Under the pieces are notes generated by a model that had not been told where the DNA came from, searched no databases, and saw only the letters and a program-made list of their open reading frames with translations. Position numbers and translations under genes: made by a program. A stretch of DNA of 64,000 bases from Amphiura filiformis (lineage: Eukaryota > Echinodermata > Ophiuroidea > Amphilepidida > Amphiuridae), in the NCBI RefSeq assembly GCF_039555335.1, contig NC_092630.1, forward strand, positions 86,248,148-86,312,147, given 5' to 3'. This document shows, in pieces, positions 11,378 through 23,121 of the stretch (the first letter of the stretch is position 1; each line of letters starts with the position of its first letter).

Positions 11378-12330
11378 TTATAAGACACCAATTTCCCTGA
11401 CCACAACAGCCAAACATACACATACACCTATTATCACTACCCCTACCACTATATTCACACCAAGTTTTTTGTGATCCTTGGGTATTAAGAAGGCACTGAA
11501 TGTCATAGTTATATGAAATAACCAGTATGAGGCCAATAAATAGATGACGCTTGCTAAGGCAAAATTCAGCAATGGATACCCTGGAATGTAAACTATTAAT
11601 GCTTTAGCACCATCTTGCATGTAAATATGCAATTGTGATATGTATGTTTCTAAGGTGACTTTTCCCAACCACGCAAAAAGATCTAAATAATGTGTACGTA
11701 GTATAGGAAATAAGTTACGAAAGTATATATACGCTAAAATAGGAACCCATGACGTGTACGGGTGGTAAACGTTATAATCGTATTTATCACGCCACATGAG
11801 GTGACGGAACCAAATTATAACTGCAGCTAGGAACAAACCCGATGTAAATAACTTGATTCCAAGAGTTAGAAGGTAATCATGACGATTAAGATGACGCTTA
11901 TCCAGGTAGTTCATGAAACGCTCATAATTTGGGTAATGATATGCGCATATCATTCCAATCAAAGCAGCATAATGATCCAAGCCTGCTCTAAACACCCATT
12001 CATGCATTGAATCATCATATGACAATATTAACCAGAGTGGCTTGAAGATAACATCACGTGCAGGTGTGTCAAAGATGATGAGATTTGCCACAAAGTAGCA
12101 GGCAAACTTGATGGTCATGCGTAATGGATTCTCGTTCCAAGACTGGAAGATTACCATGAAGAAATACACAGAGAAAAACCAATAGGTGTGCATTGCACAG
12201 ATGTAGTATAGCATATACTGGTTGTTGGTAGCAAACATGGTGATTGTAACAAGAAAGTTGAGACGGAATAACATCTTGAACATTCGCCATAGAGAGAAAT
12301 CTTTACGTACCCAGAAGAAAGAAAAGTTAC
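11378..12330 (-). CDS. CASD1-like: Cas1p-like gene, coding exon 3 with stop
   Basis: A single large exon after acceptor ccaacag, encoding residues 281-597 and TAA. It carries most of the multi-pass domain, including [12 protein letters not shown], the [10 protein letters not shown] and LETYIS blocks, and a final span before a short tail. The large terminal exon contains no frame disruption. Confidence 0.9.
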
Positions 12331-14544
12331 CTGTTGGAAGAGCACACAAGATCAAATGTTAGAGGTTTGTAGTGTTACATGTATACGGATAACACTGGTT
12401 AAATGTACTGGACCTTTTAAGGTCCAGTATATTTCTAGTCAATTTTAAAATAAACCTAGAAATATCAGCATAGGTTGTTGAATAGCTGCACCTGCCGGCA
12501 TCCACTACTCAAAATATTTTACCCACCTGTTGTCTATCACACGGTAGAGGATACTAAAAACACAAATTCCTATCGCTTATTCTCTAAGCACCTACCAAAA
12601 TAGCAAGCAATAAATATTCAGATATAATTAATGTTAAGCAGTACCTACCAAAGCCAGTCATCCAGACATAGCAAGCAATAAAGAGTCGGATGTAATTGTA
12701 AGTTTCCTTGGCAGCAAAGTAGTGATACCACACAAAACCCACTTGCATCCAGCCTTTCCACTCCTCAGTCTGGTCCCTGGGTTCATACAAAAACATTACA
12801 TGGTCATTAATATTTACAAACTAAACCAACACTACCAATAATGTTATGACTATTTCAAAAGCATTTTCCTACTTTCCATCAACAATTTATATTTTAGAAT
12901 ATGAAAACAGAATTGAAGTTTCTGTGAAAATACAGTATGTTTAGTGTCCTATATAACAATGACCTTATACGCTGGCGAAGTGACGTAATAAATAGGATTA
13001 ACTACCACAGCAATAGGTAAAAACAATTTTGAATATACCATGCTGCACTACAAGCAGGTTGCACTCATCACCTGTGTATGTCTGCAATCATAGATTGAAT
13101 ACAATACCGGTCTTTTCAAATATACTGATCTTACAGGTGCAAGTGATCAGCATGATATGGTTCTATGCAGAGGTACCGTGTGAAAGTACCAGTGCAGTGC
13201 TGCATATTCAAAAATTGTTTTCACCTATTGCTATGGTAGTTAATCCGATTATTACATCACTTCATCAGCGTATTGATAAGGGAAAGTTCTTCATTTGCAT
13301 ATACAATGTATATCACTTTTGGCCGAAGACAGGTGAACTAAATATTGATGTGCACTGTAGTACGGTACTACACATATGGAGAATAAATTTATCTTTAAAA
13401 CAAGTAAATTACACCTCCTGTTACTTCCAAGGTTGGTAGTGGCGGCAGTAAAACATGCAAGCCATTCTTGGAATCATATAGTATATGCTTCTTGTAAAGG
13501 CAGCAGATCTCTTATATACAGAGACACATTTATGACACGATCAAGGGAAATGAGTCGCATGTCGCTAATATTGGTTTTGAGATATTGGCAAAGAAAGCGT
13601 TCAAATTCTTTTGTTTTACATTCTTTTCAGCAATTGATAAATTGACGTAACTTTGCAAAGGAAAGTCATATCAACAAACAGGTTTCAGTTTAAAAGCTCT
13701 AAATGTCCTTTAAGGAACCTATGTAAAACTCATTTTCGACCATGGTCAACATGTGACTTATTCCCCTTGATCATGTCACATTTTTGATGTCACTACTAAA
13801 CTTGATGTGACACAAGGTATAGTTATGGTACCTGTTGATAAGCTTATCCGGCGTTGTCTTGATGGTAAACACGGCAGCTACTGCTACTAACATAACACAC
13901 ATAAACCCAAATGTATCCCTTGAATATTCCCTCTCTCCTCTAGGCCACTGATGGTAGTAATCACACACATAGTAAAACATCATGATTAAACCTAACAAGG
14001 CAGAATACTTCAAAAAGTTGTCCAGAGTTGGTGGCGGTTGTACTTTAGAGAATTGAGTTGGTTTGTTGCTATCGCCAGTAGCAGGAGGTTCCTTTGAAAA
14101 CTTTGTTTCATTTTGACTGATGCTTTTTGATATAACTTTAGTACTGTCTGCTACATCACCATTGGGTGTTTTGTGTTCTTCATTTTCCTTGTAATTTTCA
14201 TTTTCCGCATCACTAGCTGAGCCTTTTGAGCCATCTTTTCTCTGAATAGGATGAGTACTTGAGTGCTGATCTCTGTTGTTGTCCTTTTCTGAAACCTCAT
14301 CTGACTCTACATCTTTCTCCTCTGTTCCAACCGCACTAAATGACAATGGACTTCTAACGTTGACCATGCGGAACACCCATATAGAAAGTGCAATGATCCA
14401 CAATATGAAGAGAGTCAGTTGAGATATGGTTGGGTCAGGAGGTTCAGGTCCTTGAGCCAACAATCCTGCCGTCTTGTTCACTATAGGAGTACTTCTTCTA
14501 AATACGTTGCCTGTGTGCAAGCGATTAGCTAGCCCAACTTCCAT
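11378..14544 (-). CDS. CASD1-like: Cas1p/CASD1-family O-acetyltransferase, RWA-like (three exons)
   Basis: Exons are 14544-13832, 12776-12649 and 12330-11378. Both introns have GT-AG ends and compatible phases (2 and 1), giving about 597 residues. One hydrophobic span (residues about 41-61) is followed by a polar acidic loop (about 65-175), then many membrane spans typical of the Cas1p acyltransferase domain. Family landmarks are the TEEWKGWMQ block across the first splice, then [45 protein letters not shown] and IPGYPLLNF. From family knowledge, these proteins move acetyl groups onto glycans in the Golgi: sialic acids for vertebrate CASD1, wall polysaccharides for plant RWA. The wording of the blocks is closer to RWA and fungal Cas1p. 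The chosen ATG has an in-frame TAG ten codons upstream (14574-14572). A 5' untranslated intron may end near 14598. If instead a splice acceptor lies within those ten codons, further N-terminal exons would exist; I found none. Confidence 0.9.
12649..12776 (-). CDS. CASD1-like: Cas1p-like gene, coding exon 2
   Basis: A 128-base exon between acceptor aacccag and donor gtaggtac. It encodes residues 238-280: the conserved [10 protein letters not shown], the YHYFAAKE block and ACYVWMTGF. The donor position is fixed by the frame, which must join G|GT to make the GNFSFFW block. Confidence 0.85.
12962..13282. mobile_element. MITE with ~85-bp inverted ends, in intron 1 of the Cas1p-like gene
   Basis: The left arm (from ttatacgctggcgaagtga) pairs with the right arm ending atcagcgtattgataa. 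Both include ggattaactaccacagcaat or its near match. Arms cover roughly 12965-13045 and 13190-13280. The 136-residue plus-strand frame over it is not supported. Confidence 0.75.
13832..14544 (-). CDS. CASD1-like: Cas1p-like gene, coding exon 1
   Basis: Encodes residues 1-237: the short N-terminus, first membrane span, a long charged low-complexity loop rich in Ser, Lys and Glu, and two more spans flanking YSRDTFGF. The donor is aacag|gtacc. The last codon is split after two bases and completed by G in the next exon, giving KLINR-DQTEEW. Confidence 0.85.
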
Positions 14545-14599
14545 TGTGATGTTGTATTCAGCTGGCTTCCTCTACTTCTGTATGGTGGATGTCAAATCA

Positions 14600-15286
14600 T
14601 GCCTATCAAATTAAAAGAAAACAAAATTGGTTGATATACAAGTCTTTAAATAATACCTATTTATATCAAATTAAAAAAGAAAAACTAACATTTGTTGAAA
14701 AGGCAATACACTTATGTCTGTACTTTACCCTAACTTTGGTCCAATAATTAGTCAAAAATGTGGATTACTCAAGTGCTATGAATCCCCTGACCATGACCAT
14801 GCACAGTATTGCCAACAAATGGGTACTTTTAGAATCCCTGTTCCTTCATGGGTCAAGAACTCTTTATGGACTTTCAGAGATCCAGGAAAATACCCTTAAG
14901 CTACTTTCTTTTCAGAAATATTGACATAATATGAATTTTCATGAATAGTCAAAGGCCTAAACCTTTTTTGATGCATTCTTGCACAACGATAAAGTACTTT
15001 TTTTATTTGAAGTTTCTGATCTAGAATAAAATAAGTAGTACAAAAAACTTGAAAATAGTGATTCATGCAGCTTCTTAATTCATGAATAACTTCTTTTTTT
15101 TTTTTTATCATGATGAGTTGATGGAACTTTTACAGGAAAATTGAAAAAGAAGAAAAAATATGGTCTGACTCCTGAAAATGAGCCTTACCAATGAAGGCCT
15201 TTAAATTGACCCGCCACATCAACATAGGATGTAACTGAATTGCACTTTCCTTGGGCCCATGTCGGGATTCCTGGCCCTGCCCTGCT
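14600..15286. other. Upstream of the Cas1p-like gene, no coding exon seen
   Basis: A plausible 5' untranslated splice acceptor (ttaatttgatag on the minus strand) lies near 14598-14610. A poly(T) run lies near 15090-15107. The SGNH/esterase region that precedes this domain in vertebrate CASD1 was looked for and not recognised. Confidence 0.35.
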
Positions 15287-15590
15287 CACTGGCATAGCTA
15301 AAGGTTGTGGCACCCAAGGCAAGGATTCAAAATGGCACCCCAAACCTGTGAATGTACTAACTGAAATCTTTTTTGCCCAGAAATTATTAATTGTTGACCC
15401 AAACTTTTTTGCCCAGAGCATTCAAGAATCCATCTGCAACAATGTACAACATACATCTGAACAACAACAACATTCATAACAATATCTTTTTTATGTTGAG
15501 TTATATTTTTTGGACACCCCATTTAATTTGTTTTCACAATCATTTCCGCATCCAGGGCACGTGCCCCACACCCCCTCGCTATGCCGCTGG
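15287..15590. mobile_element. CAGTGGYGTAGC-type MITE, diverged copy
   Basis: The left end cactggcatagct and right end cgctatgccgctgg are imperfect inverted repeats. The interior ttgttgacccaaac...tttttgcccag phrases resemble the copy at 29758-30135. Confidence 0.55.
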
Positions 15591-16470
15591 TCATGCTCAA
15601 GGAGGTGTTGTCAGGAATTTCAATAACTTTTAATAATTTCAATTATGTCCAAGTGCGCAAGATGGAACAGCCGATCTCATTACCCATGCCCGAGGGATAA
15701 AAAAAGAGGGACGAAAGTGCATGGGCGCGAAATAAAAATGGAGCTAACTGCGAAAGTGCACGGGTGCAAAATCATGAAATTGACCGTATGACTCCAGCAT
15801 TCCTACAGATATACATGTTTAATCAGAAATGATGTAAGAAAGAGGAGGTTGATCCAGCTATCCTCAAATAAAATATGTGTGAGACCGCCCATTCAAAGTA
15901 AATGATGAATCACCCTATTTAGCTGCTTAAGGTTAGCCGAGAGTTTTCCATGCGCTGGATTTCAGAGGGGCGTAAGTTCATAACAGAAACAGCCATGCAG
16001 AAAATGAACAAGCGTACCTACTTACAATAGGCCTACAAGGCCTACTTACCATGCTTACAATAGAATATCGATCACGGTCACAAGACATGAAACTTGGCTT
16101 AGCTCGTGCCCGGAGCTCGTGAGTCCGGTGGAGGGGGGGTCATGAGGGGCGGCATGCCGGGGGGGGGGGGCACAAGCCGTTTTCGCAATTTTCATAAGGA
16201 TTTTATAAATTTTAAAATTGATTGATGTATTGATTTTGAATTTATAGCCTTGATATCTTTGATGAAATAAATCAATGCTGCTATTCCCCTGATTTACAAT
16301 GTAATAGGGTACAACAATAACATCAACAACAATATCAAAAAGCAATTATTTGCAAATTGAATTTGGGAAGAATATTCAACAAGACAGACTTAGCAGGCCT
16401 ACAAATTTCTGAATTATATAAAGTGAAAAACAATCAATCACGATTCACTGCAGTCAGCGAATCAATCAAA
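15591..16470. other. Intergenic, low complexity
   Basis: No exon recognised. It contains G-runs at about 16131-16170. A 96-residue minus-strand frame here shows no family resemblance. Confidence 0.4.
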
Positions 16471-16477
16471 TAAAACT

Positions 16478-16640
16478 AAAAAGAAAGGAGCAAGAAAGAA
16501 TAAAGAAATAGTGAAAAAGAGAAAGAAAGAGACAGAAAGAGACAGAAAGAAAGAAAGAAAGAAAGAAAATGAAAAAAGAAAAGGAGAAAGAAAAGAGGAA
16601 AGAAAGGAAGTAAAAATGAGAAAAAAGAATAAAAAGAAAA
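16478..16640. repeat. Purine-rich (GAAA)n-like microsatellite
   Basis: An imperfect run of gaaa/gaaag units. It lies directly 3' (minus strand) of the tRNA-like sequence at 16641-16722 and could be the tail of a SINE. Phe/Ser-rich frames on the minus strand come from this composition. Confidence 0.8.
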
Positions 16641-16722
16641 TTCAGCCACACGGGGACTCAAACCCACAAAAATAGTTCATAACAGATTCCCAGTCCAACG
16701 CTCTATCCACTCGGCCACACAT
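16641..16722 (-). repeat. tRNA-derived SINE head (Ser/Leu-like)
   Basis: The minus strand reads tggccgagtggatagagcg (A box) and, at tRNA spacing, ggtttgagtcc (B box). The acceptor ends do not pair and the T stem has mismatches, so it is not a functional tRNA. The pyrimidine-rich tract that follows fits a SINE tail. Confidence 0.6.
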
Positions 16723-18298
16723 CAGCTTACGCAATTGCTTATTCTCAAAGCGGATGTATAACTATAATTGGATGCAATTACTTGATTACAATCGCGTCCG
16801 CACAATGGCTCTTAGAATAAACACGCATGTTGGCGCTGAAATTTTGAACGAACTGATGGAGGAAAAACCTCGTTTTTTGCAATACTAGCTTCAATTTGGA
16901 GTGAAAATCAAATGGGATAGCAATTGGCAGAATGTTGAGAAATAATGTAGGTATTCAGATGTCTAAATTAACGTCCCGTAATCAAGATATCGATAATTTC
17001 ACAAAACAGTTTTTTCTCGGGCAAGATTCTCGAAAATGTTCCCCAAAAACGGGCTTTTAACATTTAATCGGTACTGTATTTGGTTCTTCCCCATGGCAAC
17101 ATTATTTCTTTAACCGATTTGTAGTACAATACAAAAAAGAGGAAAACAATCACGTGGCGTGGTTTTATACGGGGCGCACATTCGAAAAAAACGTCATGGT
17201 GCGTAAAACGGCTTTAAACGAAGGATTTTCAAAGTTATTCTAAAAATTTGCATAAATCCACAAGAAAAATGTTAAGCTACATCCAATGCTAGTTCCAGTA
17301 ACTGTAACTCGTCGTACCTAGAGTTACAGTTCACTCTATTATTATCTTTTTCACAAATAAGAAACATCACAATATGTGCTGGGCTCATTTTGGGCTCTAA
17401 GGATGCAGCTGAGGAACTCTCTCAAGGACAGTTTGGGCATGCACTGACGATTTTAATCCCATTGTACCAGGGTTTGGGCGTGCTTGGATGATTTTAATCC
17501 CACTGTACTAGTCTATACTCCCAAAGTTGAGGTAATTGATCAACATTGATCTCATCTTTCGGGTGGATTCAAAATTCCCAGGGTTGGCAAAACCTGCAAT
17601 CTTCATGGGAGTAATTTACTTAGTGCAAAAGTGGTCAAAATATTGCTCTGCAAAATGTCTTGATTTTCATGATTTGGATTTATCATATTGAGCAGCATTC
17701 TACTTGTGATGTTTCTACACTGTGTAGAGAGGGTCTACAGCATCTCTGAGGTAAAACTGACAAATACAAGGTATATTTCTTGATGCTTGAAGTTTGGATT
17801 TCTTAAACGTACAGTGCATCCCTATGTACCACTGCAAGACTTCAGGTCAGTAGATGTCATTATGTTTATGATAAAGACTGAAGTCTTGCTGGCAGGACTA
17901 CATCCAATGCACCAACATTTCACTTGCTGCGATATTTGATTACTGAGAAAACTCTGTTTTAGAGAACAACTTTATACGTCTTTTATACATCTTTTATACG
18001 TTTCTTTGTGTAACCTTAACAATAAAATACCACAATGGGGTTTGAACCCTTGACGTGTTTGATACACAAGTTACAGATTCATGACTACTTTTAGGGATAG
18101 GTCAGTGCTTGCATTTCATTTAAAATATGCCATGCATACCATACATGCAGGCCCTGCCATCCAGTCAGATTTCAGATAAAATATGACTGAAGTTCCATGG
18201 CAAATTAAAATTTTTGCCGCTTGTTGTCACTTTCAGCCTCTATTTATATGATAGAGAAGATTTTCAAATATCAGAATATCTTTAAAATATTAGGTTTA
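16723..18298. other. Intergenic, no gene seen
   Basis: Apart from the small duplication at 17428-17513 and a few short hairpins (for example near 17297-17331), nothing is recognisable. Confidence 0.4.
17428..17513. repeat. Two-copy tandem duplication (~41 bp)
   Basis: gtttgggcatgcactgacga and gtttgggcgtgcttggatga each precede ttttaatcccattgta or a near match. Confidence 0.65.
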
Positions 18299-18299
18299 G

Positions 18300-20326
18300 G
18301 GCCCATTTCACGGTTAGGCGCCACTTTTGGTGAAAAAAACTTGAAATTTTCAAAATGGATTAAATTTCATTTAATTGGGGTTTTCTTTTCCACATAAGAC
18401 CAGATTTTCATAAAAATATCATTTCCCAGCTTAAATCTCTCTACTTCTTGAAGAAAATTATAATTTATTACCCTCATGTTATGTAATTTTTTAACAAATT
18501 TGATAAATATTGAGTAGTGAATATTTATACTTTTACTGTCCAATACATATATAATAGATATTTAAAATAAACAAGTATGTCATAGGCTCTCTTCTGACCA
18601 AATTTGGGCAAATTTTGTTGTGTAATGACAAATTTATGGCCACTTACATGTAATTTTTGTGGTAAAAAGGAAATTGACATGAAAAGGTTTACTCAACAAT
18701 TTTAATAATCAATGAATGACTCTGATATTTCACAGCTTTGATGGTCATAATATGGGTAATGTTCACAAATAATATCAGCACCAGTTTGAAAGCACAGGTC
18801 AAATTCAAGATTCTTATGTTTGTGCAATTTTGGATGTGACAGATGTCAATGTGAACGGAAACCACACATTGTAAAGCAGAGTATGTTTCAGAAAATAATG
18901 ATTCAAAGAGTTTTCACACACTCAGTAAATTAAATGGGATATATTGAAACATATTAACCTGTGTTAGTGTTCATTTTAAAACATTGTTTACAATTTATAG
19001 AGGTGGATGTGACATTTTTAATTGTGAACAGAATATTTCATTATTATAAACAGTTTGCTTGTCAAAATATAAGCTTTAAAGCACTTCTAACACATATATT
19101 TTGTGAGATTCTATTGAATTGAGCAATGCTAAAATGTTTTTCCTGACCCTTTATATTTTTGCCAAGCAAAATGTTTATAATACTGAAATATTCCGTTCAC
19201 AATTGAAAATGTCACATCCGCTTCTGTAAATTGTATACAAAACTGTCCCCTAAAAGACAACAACAAAGCCATGAAATAATCATATGTGACATGTATGAAA
19301 TAATAAACCTATTTTATAAAGTCAAATATCATGTTGTTTAAGTATTTTGGCCTAAAAACTACTAATTTTGAGGATGTGACATGTGAACGGAAATTGAAGC
19401 TTTTTGAATCTCCTGTCACAATTAAAGAAGGCATGCTGAATTAAAAACTTATTGTGCCTTTTGATCCCCCACAAACCTGTAATGAAATAACTTCAAACTG
19501 GCATCCTAGTCCCATACCTGTCTTAGTTCTTTGAAGAAACTATTTTGGATGTGACAGGTACCATGGATGTGACACATGTGAACGGAAACTTTGAAATGAC
19601 ATCTGCAAGCTAAGTTGATGAAGGAGTTTTCATTAAATGGTGTCATTAGATAGCTCATAGCAGGAGATTTTTAAAAATAAAGGAGAACAAATTCTGCCAC
19701 TTATTTGTTAATAAATTATACTATTTGGAAAATTAATCGGATGTGACAAAATTGTGAACGGAATTTGTTGGCAAAAATTCAAAATATTGCTGTATCTACG
19801 TATTAAGAGCAACAAGTGTAATTTGTTCAACAAATAGTAACAAGACTCTGAACTTTACTAAAACACACTAGTTTGCCATTCATGTAAAGTATTAGTCGAT
19901 CTATTCCACATTGAATAAGGTACATAGATGTGAACGGAAAATGTCACATCCGAATTCAGAAATTTAAATGGTTCTCATGCTAGTTTAACTGACAACTACT
20001 ACTTTGTTCATGTATGGCTGTATAGTGCAACTTGTTCATTACATAAAAACAACAAAAGCAGCTGGTAGGCTCAACATAGTTAAAAGTGGCAGCATTGGAA
20101 AATAAATGTCTGTTTTTAGGTTGCTAGTAAAATGTGGTTTTAGACCACTTCTGACCCCTGTGCGCCCTGAAAGATAAAAGCAGAAAGGCCGATTAAGCTA
20201 GTGGAGGTAGGCTATACAGAGACAATGAAAAATCACCAACAGTCAATTCTGTAACCCCATTATTTTTTACACACCAGGCCAGATACGTTGAAAATCAAAA
20301 AGTGGCGCCTAACCGTGAAATGGGCC
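18300..20326. mobile_element. 2.0 kb PIF/Harbinger-like non-autonomous element with periodic internal motif
   Basis: Terminal inverted repeats of about 30 bp: ggcccatttcacggttaggc at the left, and gcctaaccgtgaaatgggcc at the right followed by TTA. TTA also precedes the left end (18296-18298). GGCC-type ends with a TTA duplication fit PIF/Harbinger. Inside, the pair ggatgtgac...tgtgaacggaa recurs about every 160-210 bp: near 18832, 19004, 19191 (reversed), 19372, 19564, 19739 and 19926. No protein frame over 60 residues is present. Confidence 0.75.
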
Positions 20327-20329
20327 TTA

Positions 20330-20887
20330 GGCTAATGGAACTCGATTGTTAGTTTCCTATTGACCGCCCGCATCCGTTTTTCAATTTGACCAAAACTTTC
20401 ATTATTTTCATTAAAAAGTTAATTATCTGAAAATTGAGATGGAAATAATCAAAATTGAAACTCTCAAAATATCTGACATCCCCTGCTGATCATAATCAGC
20501 AGTTTTTCTTTGTTGTAGGGGTAGAGGATGTGGTAAATAATGGAAATTTACGGATTACCTCATCATGTTTCTAGTGATTACAAAAATTGAAAATTTCTTT
20601 TCATTTTATTTTTAATAAAAACAAATTCAAATATTTTCTCAATCAGTTGCAAAATGTCTGTAATGATGATATAAGCATTAATATCTGTTTTGAAATGATC
20701 TTTCATCAACAATAATATACTTTGCTACTGGTGGGGTACATAAATTTGGAGAAAGCTTTTCATAAAATCATTGATTTTGTTGACATAATGGATAATGAAA
20801 AGAGACCGAATAATGAATAATGAAATAGCCACCTCGTCCTTTTTTTCAAACATCCAATCGGAAACTAATAATCGAGTTCCATTGGCC
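20330..20887. mobile_element. 558-bp TTA-flanked MITE abutting the 2.0 kb element
   Basis: The left end ggctaatggaactcgattgt pairs with the right end aatcgagttccattggcc. TTA lies at 20327-20329 and 20888-20890. The left TTA is the same triplet that bounds the neighbouring element. Confidence 0.7.
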
Positions 20888-20890
20888 TTA

Positions 20891-21683
20891 CAGGAAATGA
20901 CAGGAAAATGCATGAAACAATAAAACAGCAATTATCAACAATCATCACTTCTCTAAAAAATCCTAAAATGTCTTCTTTAGAAATTGATATTACCAAAAAG
21001 GGTGGATTTTGTCTTGAGGGAAAATTTACAACACTCGGTGTGGTATATCCCATCCAAGCAGCAGGTCCTTAACACACCCGTTTCACACTTTTCAACAAAT
21101 TTTGTATAAAAACATTGGAAATATTTCCAATTCTGGAGTGCAAATCGGTCAACCATGGCGCGTGGGCAGTCACAATTAAAACTAAAAGGCCAAGTAAAAA
21201 TAAATATAAATCAGAGAAGATCAAGATGTTGTAAGAAAGCATGCAGGAAAGAGGAGGGTTAACATCTATGACCAACTCCTAAAACCACCTAAAACAGCGC
21301 CACCAACGTCACGCTCCGACAGGAAGCAGACGAGGAGGACTGGGAGAATTGGTCAGTCGATTTGAGAAAGTGCTACGATGTAGCACGAAACGTCATTGTT
21401 AGGTATGTTTAACATCATTTTACCAAATAATCAATTGGTTTTGTTTACACGAAATTTTATAAATGATATCTACTGACAATCCTGATGAACTTGTTTACAG
21501 AGCACACCGTCTTCATCCCTATATCTTCGTGTTAAAAATTGCCTACGCATGGTGATTTTGAGCTATTTTGTTCGAGATAGGCCGTGCAACTCAGGCTATG
21601 CATACAATTTGAGATTTTGAGAGCCGGCCACACTGTTTCTATTCTATGTTTTACGATTTTCGCATGATCAGTATATGGCTGGC
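20891..21683. other. Intergenic with possible retroelement scrap
   Basis: Near 21350-21400 the sequence agaaagtgctacgatgtagc, then acgaaacgtc, makes a small stem typical of 3' ends of some retroelements. No reverse transcriptase is visible. The rest is unrecognised. Confidence 0.3.
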
Positions 21684-23121
21684 AGTAACCGTCACAACGT
21701 GAAGCTGCTACGCGTAGCTTACTTTTCGATTAGCGGAGCTAAATTGACCAATCATGTTAGATCTTTTCATTACGCGGAGCCAGTTGATGCATCATCGTTC
21801 CAGAGAGAGAAAACTCTTGCCAAAATTAATGTTTACTATGTGGAATTTAAATGAATCGAATGTAAATAAACCACAAACAGTTGTACAGGATCAATACCAT
21901 TGTTTGATTAGTGTATAGTCAATGTTACCTTGCATGCATGTGCCATGTGTGTGGCGTGTTTGTTTGTTTGTCTACTGTGTCAGGCCAGGATCACTGACAC
22001 CCACGGTACTGATACTGTCATACTATCACGGTGATCATATTGTTGAATGTTGTTGACTTTAAAATAATCATGATGCAGTCATGTCTACAGTAGAATTCAC
22101 CACGACCTTTGAAGGACTTAAACCCCATTAAAAGCTATTAAACCAAGATAACACTCAATGAAAACAGCTCAACTATGTTACATCAGATCTTCTCTGGTTA
22201 AATACACACTGCACTTGTGTCTGTTTTACCTGTGCAATGAACAATGAGCTGGTATTATAGTTTGAGTTGGGTGAATGATTATAAAGCGGACGCAAGGTAA
22301 CAATACTGTCTGGGCTTTTGTTTACGAAATGAGACAATAGTCTGCTTATTGTTAACCAGCGTTCTTGAAAATGAGAAGCATAATGGTTTGCAGACTTAAC
22401 ACGGTTTAGAAATAATTTGTTCATATTTTTTGGTGTTATCTGTCGTTTACATATCCTTCCTAAAACACAAAAGTACCAATATTTCCAAACACCTAAATTA
22501 GCTAAAAATTTAGGAAATGTTACAAAACTATATTTTCTAGAATTTCAGAGAATACTTTAAATATTGACTGGTTATTTTTTTACACAGTGACGTCATATAG
22601 GCAATGGCATAATACTTCTAACATACACTAGGTCACGCGTCAATGGTGAGCGCACTGAGTATTGTGTATAGGAAAACGGGCAGTACCGTAACTACAGTAT
22701 GTATGGCCTACTACTAGTATATAAAGTAAATCCGAACTGGTTTGCTGAAGGTCGAATTCTAGATGTGTACAAATCAGCCTGAATTGTGTGCATGGTTTAC
22801 CACCACTCAGCCTAGCTATATAGTTGTGTACAATACTGTATGAGTTTCTTGTGAGTGCATGTCCATCTTAATAATAAGTCGGTTCGTACTTTTCATAAAT
22901 TACTTTTTGAATCATAACTATCGTGACCGAGGATATCTTGCAACTACGTGAAGCTCGTCTGGCAAATTCTTAATGACTACATTCGCTTCACGTAATGAGT
23001 AAGTCGTACTTGATTGGTCAGTTTTACCTCCGAGTAATGAAAAACTCTAACATGATTGGTCAATTTGGCTCCACGGAACAAAAAGTCAGCTACGCGTAGC
23101 AGCTCCACGTTGTGGCGGTTG
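21684..23121. mobile_element. 1.4 kb element with ~110-bp terminal inverted repeats
   Basis: The left arm 21684-21790 (agctgctacgcgtagct, aaattgaccaatcatgttag, cattacgcggagcc) is matched in reverse by 23010-23121 (taacatgattggtcaattt, agctacgcgtagcagct, acgttgtggcggtt). Between the arms no frame above 83 residues exists. A subset of the arm motif (acttgattggtcagttttac) repeats inside the right arm. Non-autonomous DNA element; superfamily not determined. Confidence 0.75.

Noticed and set aside
13029-13439. 136-residue plus-strand frame
   Set aside because: It overlaps an inverted-repeat MITE in the intron of a minus-strand gene and has no family resemblance.
16466-16667. Phe/Ser-rich minus-strand frames
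   Set aside because: They come from a purine-rich microsatellite next to a SINE head.
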